From: Lepidostoma basale
Taxonomy: Eukaryota > Arthropoda > Insecta > Trichoptera > Lepidostomatidae
NCBI GenBank assembly: GCA_022606425.2
Contig: JAHDVF020000508.1
Span: 434,001-498,000, forward strand
Length of the DNA stretch: 64,000 nt
Reading direction: 5' to 3'
Under the pieces are notes generated by a model. That model was not told the origin of the DNA. It did no database searches and was given only the letters and a program-made list of their open reading frames with translations. Shown here in pieces: positions 19,450 to 29,530 of the stretch (positions are counted from its first letter, which is position 1; each line of letters starts with the position of its first letter). The translations under genes were made by a program, and so were the position numbers.

Positions 19450-19600
19450 ATCAATTTTGGGGAGGTGGTAGAAGGCAGCTGTCCTGGCTGCGGAACATTA
19501 AAGAGTAGACAGGAATTACAAGAGTTCAGAACCTGTTCCAAGTGGCGCAGGACAGAGATTCCTTTGCTGCAGTGATCGCCAACGTTGGGGGGACCTGAAA
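19450..19600 (+). mobile_element. SWLRN-LINE fragment
   Basis: GGTAGAAGGCAGCTGTCCTG (GRRQLSW), then FQVAQDRDSFAAVIANVGGT-type coding. No GAA tail left. Confidence 0.75.
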
Positions 19601-19732
19601 CTATAATAATAAATATATATATTGGTTGCGAACATAACGAGGAAGACTACATTTAAAGCTCATACATTGATGTATCTTATAAACCTTTTTACTTTAGTTC
19701 CTTACTTCATACTTAATTGCACATAATATTAT

Positions 19733-19930
19733 GATGAACTGTGACTATCTGTCTGAACTGCAAAAGAAGCCAACCGCAGTTTTTAGCCAAGAGGTGGTGT
19801 AGGATAAAACATCAGATGGCTACCAAACAGCTTACTATAATAACGAAAGTTTGATGAATGTGTTAGATTCACTGCGAATAGCGAATGAAAAGTCTAAGTA
19901 TGATAGAGACCAAATGAAGATATAAGAAAC
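19733..19930 (+). pseudogene. Unrecognised coding-like relic
   Basis: From ATG 19733: MMNCDYLSELQKKPTAVFSQ, one stop at about 19799, then DKTSDGYQTAYYNNESLMNV and LDSLRIANEKSKYDRDQMKI. Non-repetitive, protein-like composition with one interrupting stop. Could be a transposon open frame or a host pseudogene. I cannot assign it. Confidence 0.3.
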
Positions 19931-20004
19931 ACGATGATTGTATTTTTAATACACTGAGGTTAGTCACCTTTATATGAGTGCAATTAATTTGAATTTATGA
20001 ATAA

Positions 20005-20145
20005 TGCAATTTTATAATACCATCATCAAGCCAGTGGTGACACAGTCGTGGACAATGACTCTCAAAAATTACCGAAAAATCTACTTGTTTGAGAATAGAA
20101 TCCTAAGAATGATCCTGAGAATCCATGATTATACATTTTAAATTA
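20005..20145 (+). mobile_element. LINE RT C-terminal scrap
   Basis: Reads NTIIKPVVTQSWTMTLKNYR then LFENRILRMILRIHDY, fitting the 'LYKTLIRPVLTYGSETWTL..E.RILRRI' block of RTE-like LINEs. Confidence 0.6.
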
Positions 20146-20239
20146 TTTATTACAAAACCGATAATATTTAATAACTTTTTCATTATAATTTATAATAGAG
20201 TTTTACAGGGAAAAAAAACATAACCACCAATAAATGATT

Positions 20240-20325
20240 TCATTCAAAAATATAGGGTCAGCCATCAGAAGATTGCAGTGAACTGCCGAATTCGGTATTT
20301 CGGCAGCTCACTTAATATAATTTTT
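20240..20325 (+). repeat. HR-F repeat copy
   Basis: ATCAGAAGATTGCAGTGAAC-TGCCGAA, followed by a short inverted copy TTCGGCAGCTCAC. Core CAGAAGA as in other HR-F copies. Confidence 0.55.
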
Positions 20326-20334
20326 TCGCAGATT

Positions 20335-20625
20335 TCTCGGATTGCTGTATTCCTAACTCGAAAGGAATCTGAGAGGTCGAAGATGTGGTCAGATAGGGAC
20401 GTCAAAGACGGCGATACTGGCGTCAACATGTAGAAAGAATGAGCTCAAATAGGATACCATACATAGCTCTCCATGGAACGCCAAACGGACAACGACGACC
20501 AGGAAGACCCCCGAAACGGTGGAGAGAAAGCTGGAGTTCAGCGTCTCAAGAGGACCCGCCTGAAATAACAGACTCCCAGTCTATCAAAAGTGAAGAAGAA
20601 GAAGAAGAAGAAGACTTAATATAAT
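20335..20625 (+). mobile_element. GRPPKRW-LINE 3' end
   Basis: RRQRRRYWRQHVERMSSN, PYIALHGTPNGQRRPGRPPK, RWRESW, then AAGTGAAGAAGAAGAAGAAG as (GAA)n tail. Same 'PYIA' subfamily as 6010-6296 and 46325-46505. Confidence 0.83.
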
Positions 20626-20659
20626 AAATATGTATATGAAGAAAAAAAACTTATTTACG

Positions 20660-21420
20660 ATGTAATGATCTTTCATTGAAAACTCAAATCAATAAAACAG
20701 TCAGCAATTGCTTCTTTCATCTAAGGCAATTAAGATCCATTAAAATAAATATTCCCATTGACAGTTTTAAAACATTAATCAATTCCTTCGTCGTGTCCCG
20801 ACTAGATTACTGCAATGGTGTCTACGCCAACATCCCCAAACAGAAAAAAAAACTCCAGTCTGCATTCAATGCAGCAGCAAGACTGATAAGGGGTGTGCCA
20901 AAGAGTTGTCACATAACACAGCATCTTAAGGAGCTCCACTGGCTGAAATGTCCAGAAGGATACAATACAAACTCTGCTGGACGGTCTATAAGGCGTTGCA
21001 TGGAATGGCACCAGCTTATATATCTGAACTATGCATCAACGAAAACCTGAATGCTAGACAGTCTACACTGCGATCAGCTAAGTCTTCTGCGATCGGTAGA
21101 TTGACTGTGCCAAAACGCTGTCCAAGCACAAACTTTGCCGACCGAGCCTTCGCGGTAGCCGGCCCTTCAGCCTGGAACAGTCTTCCAGCAGACCTTAAGT
21201 GCATTGAGAATCAATCAGAGTTTAGATCGAGACTCAAAACGCACCTTTTCAAATTATCATTTCCTGACAGGAAGGGCTGGTCGACTTCGTCAGGTGCAGC
21301 CCTCATACTAAATATGTTTATTATTTTTGTTATCATTATTAATATTATTATTATCCCGTTGATAAAACGGAGCATCTTCTACAGCGCCCTTGAGATGAGT
21401 AATTCATAAAAATGGCGCTC
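20660..21420 (+). mobile_element. CR1/L2-like LINE 3' end
   Basis: LSLKTQINKTVSNCFFHLRQ, INSFVVSRLDYCNGVYANIP, AFNAAARLIRGV, then a one-base frameshift near 20945 to RIQYKLCWTVYKALHGMAPA, YISELCI, FADRAFAVAGPSAWNSLPAD and SRLKTHLFKLSF. The SRLDYCN...RLI...YKLC..VYK.L.G..P.YL..L order is the thumb/C terminus of CR1/L2-type LINEs. A GGCGCTC 3' end with TTATTATT repeats follows. Confidence 0.88.
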
Positions 21421-21474
21421 TATAAATTATCCAATTTATTATTATTGTTATAAAACTGCATATCAAATCATTAA

Positions 21475-21645
21475 TACGAATGAAAACTTATGTTTTGTAG
21501 TAGTTTTATTACATTTTATGGGAATGACATGTTTCGCCTCCTAAGGCAATATGATCAAATGTTTAATAAAAACATTTTATAATGCCCTAACAAGACGGAA
21601 CATGTCATTCCCATAAAATATAATAAAACTTCTCGAAAACATGCA
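21475..21645. repeat. HR-B fold-back repeat
   Basis: TTTATGGGAATGACATGTTT and its complement form arms around CTAAGGCAATATGATCAAATG...AATGCCCTAACAAGACG. Bounded by GTAGTTTTATTACATTTTAT and AAAATATAATAAAACTTCTC. Confidence 0.7.
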
Positions 21646-21882
21646 TTATTCGTAAAATAACATGTTCACGATATCACTTAACACATTTGGAATAGTTGTT
21701 TCCGAAAAATATTTTAACATTTCGTAAATTAATAATTCATGCGCTAAATACTCTCGACGTCTAGCTAATGGCCTGAATTTATCATTCATCGCTGGGATGA
21801 AATATTTCTTTGCATTACCATAAGCTGTTTCTGTGTTTTTTGCCGGTCCCAAAAAGTGCACAACAGGTGCTGTTTTTTCCAT
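21646..21882 (-). CDS. Unrecognised 78-codon open frame
   Basis: The reverse strand runs from ATG (context AAAAAAATGG) with METs at residues 1 and 32: MEKTAPVVHFLGPAKNTETA, then KKYFIPAMNDKFRPLARRRE, and an amphipathic C-terminal half ending FYE. Composition is protein-like, with no repeats or frameshifts, unlike the LINE relics around it. The stop falls at the edge of the HR-B palindrome, so the end may be truncated. I do not recognise the family. It could be a host exon, a retrocopy or a transposon protein. Confidence 0.35.
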   Translation of the reverse strand: MEKTAPVVHFLGPAKNTETAYGNAKKYFIPAMNDKFRPLARRREYLAHELLIYEMLKYFSETTIPNVLSDIVNMLFYE

Positions 21883-22079
21883 TTTTTTACAAAGCCATGG
21901 TGCAGTGGTGAAAGTTAAACGTGCAAAAGTGTGATAAAAATAATGGCTTTTAAAACTTTTAAACCGCAGTCTTAATTAGTTTAAAATTGAAATAAATCGC
22001 AAAGATTTAGTCTCATAAATAAAAATACGCTGCCTTATTATTTCCTAAAGTACTTCTGTACCGTAATTAATTCGAATGA

Positions 22080-22400
22080 AAAGTAGTTTTTTTTTCAAGT
22101 TTTCAAGAAGTTTTATTCTATTTATTTTATTAGAAATGAGATCACTTAGAAGAATATACTGAAAAACGATATATGATAGAAGTTAGAAAGGAATGCAAGG
22201 TGGATTAATTCGTCCCAAATAAAATTACGAAATGGTCACAAAGATGGCTTGGACTTATAAAACGAATGGATGAGAGAAGAATGGTTAAAAAAATAAATAC
22301 AAATATTATGAATGGAAAAAGTAGGTACTCGAAGAAGGCTAAGGCGAAACATGCAATTCCCATAAAATATAACAAAACTTCTAGATAAACACGTTTTATT
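22080..22400. repeat. HR-B repeat split by degraded KDESR-LINE
   Basis: Outer HR-B parts (TTTTCAAGAAGTTTTATTCT and CATAAAATATAACAAAACTT) flank 22135-22325, a decayed KDESR piece with AGAAATGAGATCACTTAGAA (EMRSLR) and AAACGAATGGATGAGAGAAG. Confidence 0.6.
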
Positions 22401-22683
22401 TTTCTTCTTCTCTTTTTCTCCTTAATGTAGATCGTGCAATCTGTTTATCAAATTTGGTCCTCTGATGAAGGAGTCTAGTTCTTCTAAATATCTTTTATGA
22501 TCGTCCTAGTGGTCGACGATCCTTTGGGAATCCTCGCTGAGATTCTCCCTTCAGACTCGTCTTCTCTGCCTACTCCATCTCACTATGTCACCAATCTTGC
22601 AGATTCTGCGAATCTCTTCGTTAGGTATCCTACAACATTCATCGTAATTATCATATTAGGATACGCCTTAGAAAACGTCTAAA

Positions 22684-23310
22684 CATATGTCTTTAGATTC
22701 CTCCACATTCAACAAGCTGATCATTTACGCACGTCGATTCTTCCGAGATCTAACATAACCGACCTTTAAAAGTTGATTAATTTGGTCTTGCCATGTTTTC
22801 ATCGGTCTTCCTTTACTCTGTACTCAATTAACATCGTTAACGTATAATTTCTTCATCCATTCGTTTCATGTGCCCATACCAAGACAGTGATCCTTTCATA
22901 ATGACTCCATAATACTCTCTTCCGCTCTATATTCCTTCTGTATTACATCATATTATTTTTTTTATTTTTTTTATTACTTTGTTGAATCGACAGCATGAGC
23001 CAAATCGATGTAAATAGTATTATAGCTATCATAGTGATTCTCGTGACATGTGATAGGTAGCTAATCTATCGCCATTTTATTGTCACGTGAATTCTACACC
23101 AGACCAAAGACAGTGCGACAATCACGCTGCCCTCGCCGGGAATCGAACCCGGAACCTTCGGGGTGGCAGTCAATGCACTTACCACTCGGCCACGAAGGTC
23201 GTCATATTACCGCACATACGTCTAAGGGATCTCGTCACTACCGCATTTATACTGTTTTTATCCTTCTGTTGCAAGTTCCATACTTCGCTTCCATACATAA
23301 GGGAATCCAT
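22684..23310 (-). mobile_element. KDESR-LINE (subfamily d-like), split by SINE
   Basis: 22684-22955 carries the reverse of RACM..VEE through FGHM. 23210-23310 resumes with MCG, EMRSL and YGSEVWNLQQKDKNSINAV in reverse. The SINE occupies 22956-23201. Confidence 0.8.
22956..23201 (-). mobile_element. SINE S1, full-length with TSD
   Basis: The reverse strand has the tRNA-like head with GTGGCCGAGTGGTAAGTGCA and GGGTTCGATTCCCGGCGAGG, the CACTGTCTTTGGTCTGG body, and a 3' end TACATCGATTTGGCTCATGC then AAC/AAT repeats. Direct repeat TCATATTA at 22948-22955 and 23202-23209. This is the cleanest S1 copy. Confidence 0.87.
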
Positions 23311-23764
23311 GATGTAATGAGCGAATCCATGGATAGAAAAACCGCCAGTGCACGCGTAAATATGTATATACCTCGTATATTTGCCAAGATCCAAGATCCG
23401 AGATAGGGTTCCGTTGCAATTGCGCTAATCAGTAATTGCGTGTATTAGGCACATCTGGAGCACGCGGTGACGCAGCCACTGGACCAAGTGGCCGGCAGGA
23501 CTCACTTCCTCATTACCATCGCCGCTTATGAAATGTCCCCAATCGCGCCTCGTTCTTACCACAGAATAAGTCTTAAGATTCACCTAGCACACCACATTCT
23601 AGAGGAGTTATGAATAGCAAATGAACTGACTCATCTATCACTATACAGCCTCAAACCTGCGTGTCACATAAGATCATCTTATGCCATATCTTAATATGTA
23701 CGAGTATTGTTTATTATCTTTTTTTTATGTTAACAAACAGCGATTTCAACATACATATACAAAC
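23311..23764. other. Unassigned spacer
   Basis: Moderately GC-rich 23395-23600 (CACGCGGTGACGCAGCCACT). No gene or repeat recognised. Confidence 0.35.
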
Positions 23765-23985
23765 ACATCTTCTTCTTCTTCGTCTTCCTCAGTCTATTCC
23801 CGTCCACTCCTGAACAAAGGCCTCCTCCATTCGCTTCCATGTCACTCTGTCCTGTGCAGACTGCATCCAGGTTATTCCGACGTGTCTGTTCAGACCATCC
23901 TTCCACCGTAGTTGCAGTCGCCCTGCACTTCTCTTTGCGATCCACGGTCTCCAAGTAAGCATACAAACACATAGAGACAACAAAA
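23765..23985 (-). mobile_element. RTE-like LINE 3' fragment
   Basis: The reverse strand reads RSAGRLQLRWKDGLNRHV, then MQSAQDRVTWKRMEEAFVQ and EW, the 'GRP..RW.D......W...AQDR..W....EA..Q' C terminus; TCTTCTTCTTC tail. Related to 54285-54945. Confidence 0.82.
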
Positions 23986-24340
23986 CAAGGCCAATTACAT
24001 GCTACCACAAATTTTGTACAACATCTGACATTTGTATATAAATATGTATGTAAGAAGAATAAAGTAACATAATATTTTAATGATTCAAAGAGAATAATAG
24101 TAATACTAATAATAATGAATAATTAAAGATAAAAAATAATATAAAAATGTAAAAATAACTAGAGTAACATAGTTTCAACTTTTTATATATTATCATGTTT
24201 TAATATTATTTATTAATTCTTACAGTTAACAAAATATATTAGTACTTATAAAAAATAGCCCAGGTTTATTTTTAAATTTGAATTATTGTATCGATTTTTA
24301 TTTTTAACTTCGTTTTTATATTAGTCTTTCTTTGTTTAGT
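23985..24340. other. AT-rich spacer with small shared repeat
   Basis: AAGGCCAATTACATGCTACC at 23989-24008 recurs at 40719-40738, so this is a dispersed repeat edge. The remainder is low-complexity AT. Confidence 0.4.
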
Positions 24341-24545
24341 TTTTATTATATTTTTACACTTGAAGATGAAGGTATCTGCCGAAACATGTCGTGTTTTTTT
24401 AAATATTTTTTTAATTAAGCATAGTTATTTTAACTTTCCTAAGTATAACATAATGTCATTCATCCCGAAGGGTTGCTCCAACCATTTTTTTAAATATCTT
24501 TCATTAAGATGGAACACATCGATGTTATTAAAATACTTATTGTAA
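24340..24545 (+). repeat. HR-D repeat copy
   Basis: Unit ACAC-TTGAAGA-TGAAGGTATCTGCC-GAA-ACATGT-C-GTGT at 24356-24393: stem I and stem III intact, core C3 changed to T. Then TTTAACTTTCCTAAGTATAA as in other HR-D flanks, joined to a GAAGGGTTGCTCCAACC element (24470). Confidence 0.65.
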
Positions 24546-24639
24546 ATGTAAATGTCTCATCAATCCGTTCCTGTTAGATAAAAGCACACATTTAATTTTT
24601 TCGCATTTTAAATGAGGTACGTCAAAGATAAAATTAACG

Positions 24640-25020
24640 AACAACGAAGTAAACTTACAGGCATGAAATAATAAAACGTGGCACGATCAAATTAATCCAA
24701 ATTTTAATGTCCTCAACGTGAGGAGTTTAAGAAAACGATATGTTAATGTTGTTAACCAATCTGCCTCTGGTGACACCGGTGGGAAGAACAATTACTCTGC
24801 TGAACGCGATCTCCTCGGAGATCGAAGTCTTTTATATTAGTGAAGGTACGCTCAGGGGACAATTACTCTCGACTTTAGAAAATAATTATCTTTCTAATGT
24901 TGAACCATCTCTAATGCGTTCCCGGTATTATGTTGTATGTATATAATATTTTACCTGTACTCAATAGATACCTTAAACATTTATACTGTTTGCAATGTAT
25001 TTGATTTGATTTGATTATAA
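24640..25020 (+). mobile_element. KDESR/VGRAI chimeric retrocopy
   Basis: 24640-24748 is a KDESR scrap (AACGTGGCACGATCAAATTA). It joins directly to VGRAI at CTGCCTCTGGTGACACCGGT, then IVFYISEGTLRGQ-like coding and the TTTGATTTGATT tail. The same junction occurs at 26495-26510 on the other strand. Confidence 0.78.
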
Positions 25021-25584
25021 ATCTTACTCGTATTATCTAGTCACATAAGTCAGTGTCTAACTGTATCGATCGAAAGCGCGTTCATCGTCTCGTCTAACTG
25101 TGCACCGCCGCACATCTGCTCTTTATTGAGAAACTTTCGATGAATTTGATATAACAGATGGATGCTTTGTGATAGAAAGTATTCCTTTTAATAGAGTGCA
25201 AAAAATGTTGCACCTTTCCTCCCGCGTCCCGTTCTGGACCCCACCCCACTTCCTCCCCCGAGATCACACTTGAATTGTGAACTAAAACGTGTCGTGTGCT
25301 CCGGTACTAGCAACCTGGTCCATTACAATACACAGGGTGAAAAACCCCTTCATATTTATTATAAATAAATATATAAAATACCAATTTTTTATCATAAAAT
25401 TAGGGTGTTTTTTTATAGGTATACATTTATAGGAATTCAAGCATGAAATGAAAAAAATAAAAAACACATTAAAATAATGTTAATGTCTATGATACTGGCT
25501 TTATGTAATAGATAATTATATGCCATTATTATTTAAATATGATTTCAGACATATGAGCGCCAAAAAAATTGTCATTTGATATAT
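25021..25584. other. Unassigned spacer
   Basis: A GC-rich patch 25210-25320 (CCCCACCCCACTTCCTCCCC), then AT-rich DNA. Nothing assignable. Confidence 0.35.
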
Positions 25585-25940
25585 ATCTTTGAGAATTCCG
25601 TCATTTTTATGTTCCGGATGGTTATCTTCGACAGCGTCAGCACAGACTGTTTTATCTCCCAACATGCAGAACCAACCTGCCTCTGGTGATGCCAGTGGGG
25701 AGAGCAATCAAACTGCTGAACATGATCGCTTCGGAGATCGATGTCTTTCATATTCGTGAAAGTACATTCAGAAGACAAATACTCTTGACTTTGGAGAGTA
25801 TCTTGTATTCCTAATGTCGAACCATCTCTCATGCGTTCCTGGTATTATATATTTATTATGTTTTACCTGTTCTCAATAGATGCCTTAAACTATAAAAAAT
25901 GTTTGTAGAGTCTTTTGAGAAAATAAACTGAATTGATTGA
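25585..25940 (+). mobile_element. VGRAI-LINE 3' end
   Basis: YVPDGYLRQRQHRLF, LPTCRTNLPLVMPVGRAIK-type coding, IEIDVFHIRESTFRRQIL, stop, and a 3' UTR nearly identical to 414-916 and 55410-55670. Confidence 0.85.
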
Positions 25941-25944
25941 TTTT

Positions 25945-26230
25945 TGTAACACTTGATGATGTCAACACAGGTTGGCGAAACAGCTGTCGCGTAAAATAAA
26001 AAAAAACAATTGTAATATACAACTAACTAATTAACTAACCATCACGCCGTCTTCCCGAAGAGGTAGGCAGAAAGAATGGACTGCCACACTTTTCTTTCCT
26101 TACATATTTCTCTCGCTTCCTGAACATTCATACATCGTGTCATGTACGCGCGTCGATATCTCTGACTCCTCACATGGCCAACATTGTAATATATAATATA
26201 TGTAAAACAAAGTTTTTTTAATTTAACAGT
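25945..26230 (+). repeat. HR-A repeat split by LINE
   Basis: Unit ACAC-TTGATGA-T-GTCAAC-ACAG-GTTGGC-GAA-ACAGCTGT-C-GCGT (25947-25989): all pairs of stem II form; core C3 is T. Its flank resumes after the KDESR insertion at 26183. Confidence 0.7.
26020..26182 (-). mobile_element. KDESR-LINE (subfamily b) with 11-bp TSD
   Basis: Short 5'-truncated copy. Reverse reading: VGHVRSQRYRRAYMTRCMNV, QEAREICKERKVWQSILSAY. Direct repeat ATTGTAATATA at 26009-26019 and 26183-26193. Confidence 0.85.
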
Positions 26231-26234
26231 TTTC

Positions 26235-26600
26235 AAATCAGTTTATTTATTAAAAATACATTACAAACAGCATAAATGTTTAATGCATTTATTAAGTACA
26301 GGTAAAATATTATACACATACAACATAATACCAGGAACGCATTAGAGATGGTTCGACATTAGGAAGATAAGATATTTTCTAAAGTCGAGAGTATTTGTCC
26401 CATGAACGTACCTTCACTAATATGTAAGACGTCGATCTCCGAAGAGACCGCGTTCAGCAGACTAATTGCTCTTCCCACCGGTGTCACCAGAGGTAGGTTG
26501 ATTAACAACATTAACACATCGTTTAATCATCATCCAACTCCTCACGTGGCTGACATTAAAAATTGGATTAATTTAATTGTGCCACGTTTTCCTATGATAA
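26235..26600 (-). mobile_element. VGRAI/KDESR chimeric copy
   Basis: Reverse-strand partner of 24640-25020: VGRAI tail first, then DVLHISEGT, PLVTPVGRAI, and the same junction into KDESR (ACTCCTCACGTGGCTGACAT). Confidence 0.75.
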
Positions 26601-26619
26601 TGTTTATTCTTTTGATTAT

Positions 26620-26765
26620 TCACATCGTCGCTGTATTTTTGTTATTTTTTGGAAGTGACGTGTTTCGCCTTGCTAAGGCATTATCAATCATTATCAAGGC
26701 GAAACATGTCACAATCATAAATTATAATAAAACTTCTAGAAAACGTTTTCATATTTTTTAATGTT
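26620..26765. repeat. HR-B fold-back repeat
   Basis: GTGACGTGTTTCGCCTTGCT-AAGGCATTATCAATCATTATC-AAGGCGAAACATGTCACAAT is an inverted pair. Flank ATTATAATAAAACTTCTAGA. Confidence 0.7.
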
Positions 26766-27414
26766 TTTTGGAGTTTTAAATCATTGTTCAAGAAACAAAA
26801 TATCAGCCTGTATTTGTTTTGTTTCCTTAAGCCGGCTGCCATAAAGGCATTATGACAAATTCAACACTTTCCGGTAATAATTTCCCAGTATCAAACAACG
26901 GTGTGCAAGTAAAAAGACAATATTCAACGTATTATAGAAAATTCTAGAAGGAATCATAAAAAATCATTTTTTACTATTTCTTTTTATATTGTTTCATTTG
27001 TCGTTTTTTAAAAGGGCTCCTAAAAAGTGCAAAATTCATAAAAAGGTGTATTTTTGTTGTGTTTTGTAAAATTTTATTTGTTATTTATGTTGAGGCATTT
27101 TTATCCAGGTGCAGTGTTTGACAGATGATTCGAAGATTTCTTTTTTGAGCTGCGGCGTTTGTGTGTGAGTGTGTGGACCCAGGAAGTGAGGGCAGGTGGG
27201 AAGTGGGAAGAAGCGCCATATGAGGCCGATTGTTGCAAAAATAGAGGAACCACCGCACGTGGTACAAATCATCATACTTTTCTTCTAGGGATGGTTCCGG
27301 AGGGTGCGTACCGGTTCGTTCTGGAACCGGTATGTGTACGTTTAAAAATATCAATTATAATAATAACGTTTAGGAATATATAAAATTCACATTTGTAATT
27401 AAAGTAATAAGAAC
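26766..27414. other. Spacer with GC-rich block 27130-27345
   Basis: CTTTTCTTCTAG at 27279-27290 and CCG|GTATGT at 27329 could be splice sites around 41 bases (27291-27331), but both neighbouring frames are open and nothing supports a protein. No known repeat. Confidence 0.25.
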
Positions 27415-27594
27415 TAAGAACCTTCTTAGAGTATCAGAAATGCGAACCCTACGCTCCATCGCAGGCAAAACCCTCAGAGTCCGATCAGAAATGAAACGAT
27501 AAGGTCTATCTGTGGTGTTGAGGACATAATGAGATGGGAGAGAAACAGAAGGCGCTTTTGAAGAGACCACGTAGACCGCATGGAGAATACAAGA
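27415..27594 (+). mobile_element. GRPPKRW-LINE fragment
   Basis: NLLRVSEMRTLRSIAGKTLR, then after a frameshift EDIMRWERNRRRF and HVDRMENT. It is cut by SINE S1 at 27596. Confidence 0.78.
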
Positions 27595-27595
27595 A

Positions 27596-27845
27596 CGACC
27601 TTCGTGGCAGAGTGGTAAGAGCTCTGATTCCCATTCCGAAGGTTCTGGGTTCGATTCCCGGCGATGGCAGTGTGATTGTCACACTGTCTTTGGTCTGGCG
27701 TAGTATTCTCGTGACAATAAAATGGCGATAGATTGGCTACCTGTCACATGTCACGAGAATTAATATATCAGCTTAAAAACAAATTGTATACTGTAATTGG
27801 GTTCAAGCGACCTGTTGTATACGTAAAAAAAAAAAAAAAAAAAGA
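27596..27845 (+). mobile_element. SINE S1 with A-rich end
   Basis: tRNA-like head with GTGGCAGAGTGGTAAGAGC and GGGTTCGATTCCCGGCGATG, body CACACTGTCTTTGGTCTGGC, 3' TTGTATACTGTAATTGGGTT and ACCTGTTGTATACG, then a run of about 20 A. Not a functional tRNA. Confidence 0.83.
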
Positions 27846-27859
27846 ATTTCAAAAATTGT

Positions 27860-28050
27860 TAAAGATGAAAACCCAAGCAGCAAGAGATTGCCAGGAAGGG
27901 ACGCCTATATGGACCAGATGATAAGAGACATGTGCTGTGGTAGCTACTTATAAATGAAAAGACTGGCTTAAGACAGGACTGAGTAGAGGGAACAAGTGAA
28001 GCCCGTTACAGACCAATCCGCAGGATTGTAAACATTAAGAAGAAGATGAA
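27860..28050 (+). mobile_element. LINE C-terminal scrap
   Basis: PGRDAYMDQMIRDMCCGSY and DRTEWRE fit a 'DR..WR' LINE terminus. Tail AAGAAGAAGATGAAG. It may be the downstream part of the GRPPKRW copy interrupted by S1, but the match is weak. Confidence 0.5.
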
Positions 28051-28059
28051 GTAATTTTC

Positions 28060-28520
28060 ATAGATAAAAAGACATGTTTAAGGCGTAATGAAATGTTGAA
28101 AATGTCCAAAAGGTTTGATAATAATGTTAAACATGTCACTCCTGGTGTGTATTATAAAACTTAACGGACATTTATATCTATATTTAATTTTTTAAAATCC
28201 ACAAACCGGTTCGCTAACGTATATATTGAAGTATAACAGATTACAAACCGTCTGTTGCATATGTGGAACATCACTAGTTTCTATACAAATTGTGTTCCCG
28301 ATAAGTGTTGGTGCCTACCCCAGGCATTAGGGAGAGACGGGAATTTCGGGAATGGTACCGGGTCTTGGCAGGTTTTGACAAGTACGTTGTCAGACTTTGG
28401 TTATATTTTTTAATTACTCGTATCAGATGTTCGCAGATACCAAATTAAACTAAAGACTTTTAACCTACAATAGAAATAAACAACTGTTTAAAATATAAAT
28501 ATTAAATCATTTTAATATGA
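28060..28520. repeat. HR-B scraps and spacer
   Basis: 28070-28145 has TTTGATAATAATGTTAAACA and TGTCACTCCTGG, a decayed HR-B unit. The rest is unassigned. Confidence 0.4.
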
Positions 28521-28524
28521 AGTT

Positions 28525-28870
28525 CGTCCTATACTGACATATGGAATCAAAACGAGGGCTGACACCATCAGAATAAAAAGTCTCTTAAGAACCACAGAAA
28601 TTAAGACTCTTCGACCCGTTGCAGGAATGACACTCCGATACAAAGAAAGTAATTCCGAAATCAGAAAGATCTGCGATGTGGAAGATGTCGTGCAAAGGGA
28701 AAGACTGAGAAGACGCTACTGGAGACATCATGTGGAGAGAGCATGTTCTGAAACGAGTGATAAATAATGCGGAAAATAAAGTACCCCCAGGAAATTTACC
28801 TCCAGGAAGACCACCCGAAAGATGGCGAGACAGTTGGACATCTACATCCCAGGCATAGGCTACGAGAAAT
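28525..28870 (+). mobile_element. GRPPKRW-LINE, divergent copy
   Basis: VLYGIKTRADTIRIKSLLR-like coding, TTEIKTLRPVAGMTLRYK, DVEDVVQRERLRRRYWRHHV, and later PGRPPERWRDSW. Several frameshifts. Confidence 0.78.
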
Positions 28871-29024
28871 AACAGGACACTGTTCTAAAGAAAGCAGAAG
28901 AATATGAAGTTTTAAGAATCCATAAATAGCAGTTTTTTTTAAATATACTTGATAACGTCTTAGCAAATACTGTCGTTTACAAAACTCCATATTAAATAAT
29001 AAATAAGAATGAAAATCCGACATC

Positions 29025-29095
29025 TCGTTTGAAGAAATTTATTATATTATATGAGAGTGACATGTTTCGCATTGCTAAGGCATTATGAAATGTCA
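29025..29095 (-). repeat. HR-B repeat copy
   Basis: TTTGAAGAAATTTATTATAT, GAGAGTGACATGTTTCGCAT and GCTAAGGCATTATGAAATG. Confidence 0.6.
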
Positions 29096-29309
29096 TCAGG
29101 GGTATCCAAAACGGCCCGCGACGTGTTTTTGATCTACCGCGAAAACGAAAGTTTTCCATTGACAAAAGTTGTTTCGTAGAACCTTTATTTATTTAGCATT
29201 CTAAATAAATGAAGAATTTATAAAATTAATTTTAGTACATTACAACAACGACATCTCTGCATTTTTATATTTTTCTTTTAAAATTTAAAGCACTTTTAGA
29301 TAAACTTAA

Positions 29310-29530
29310 GGCGTTAACACTGTGGAATTCCATAATGATGAATTTTTATGAGTTAAAACACTGTTTTTCCCTTTTGAGCTTATTTTTCTCGACATGTTTC
29401 GAAGGCTTACACCTTCATCATCGTTTATATCGTTCTTCCGATGATTAAGGTGTAAGCTTTCGAAGCATTTCGAGACAAATAAACTCAAAAGTGGAAAAAA
29501 CAGTGTTTCAATTCATAAAAATTCGTCAGT
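29310..29530. repeat. HR-C fold-back repeat
   Basis: Arms with GAATTTTTATGAGTTAAAAC and its complement. The minus unit reads CGATGATGAAGGTGTAAGCC then TTCGAAACATGTCGAG. The plus unit is degraded (CGAAGCATTTCGAG). Confidence 0.7.

Noticed and set aside
27291..27331. A 41-bp exon between TTCTAG and GTATGT
   Set aside because: Very short, two open frames, no conservation evidence; splice sites this weak occur by chance.
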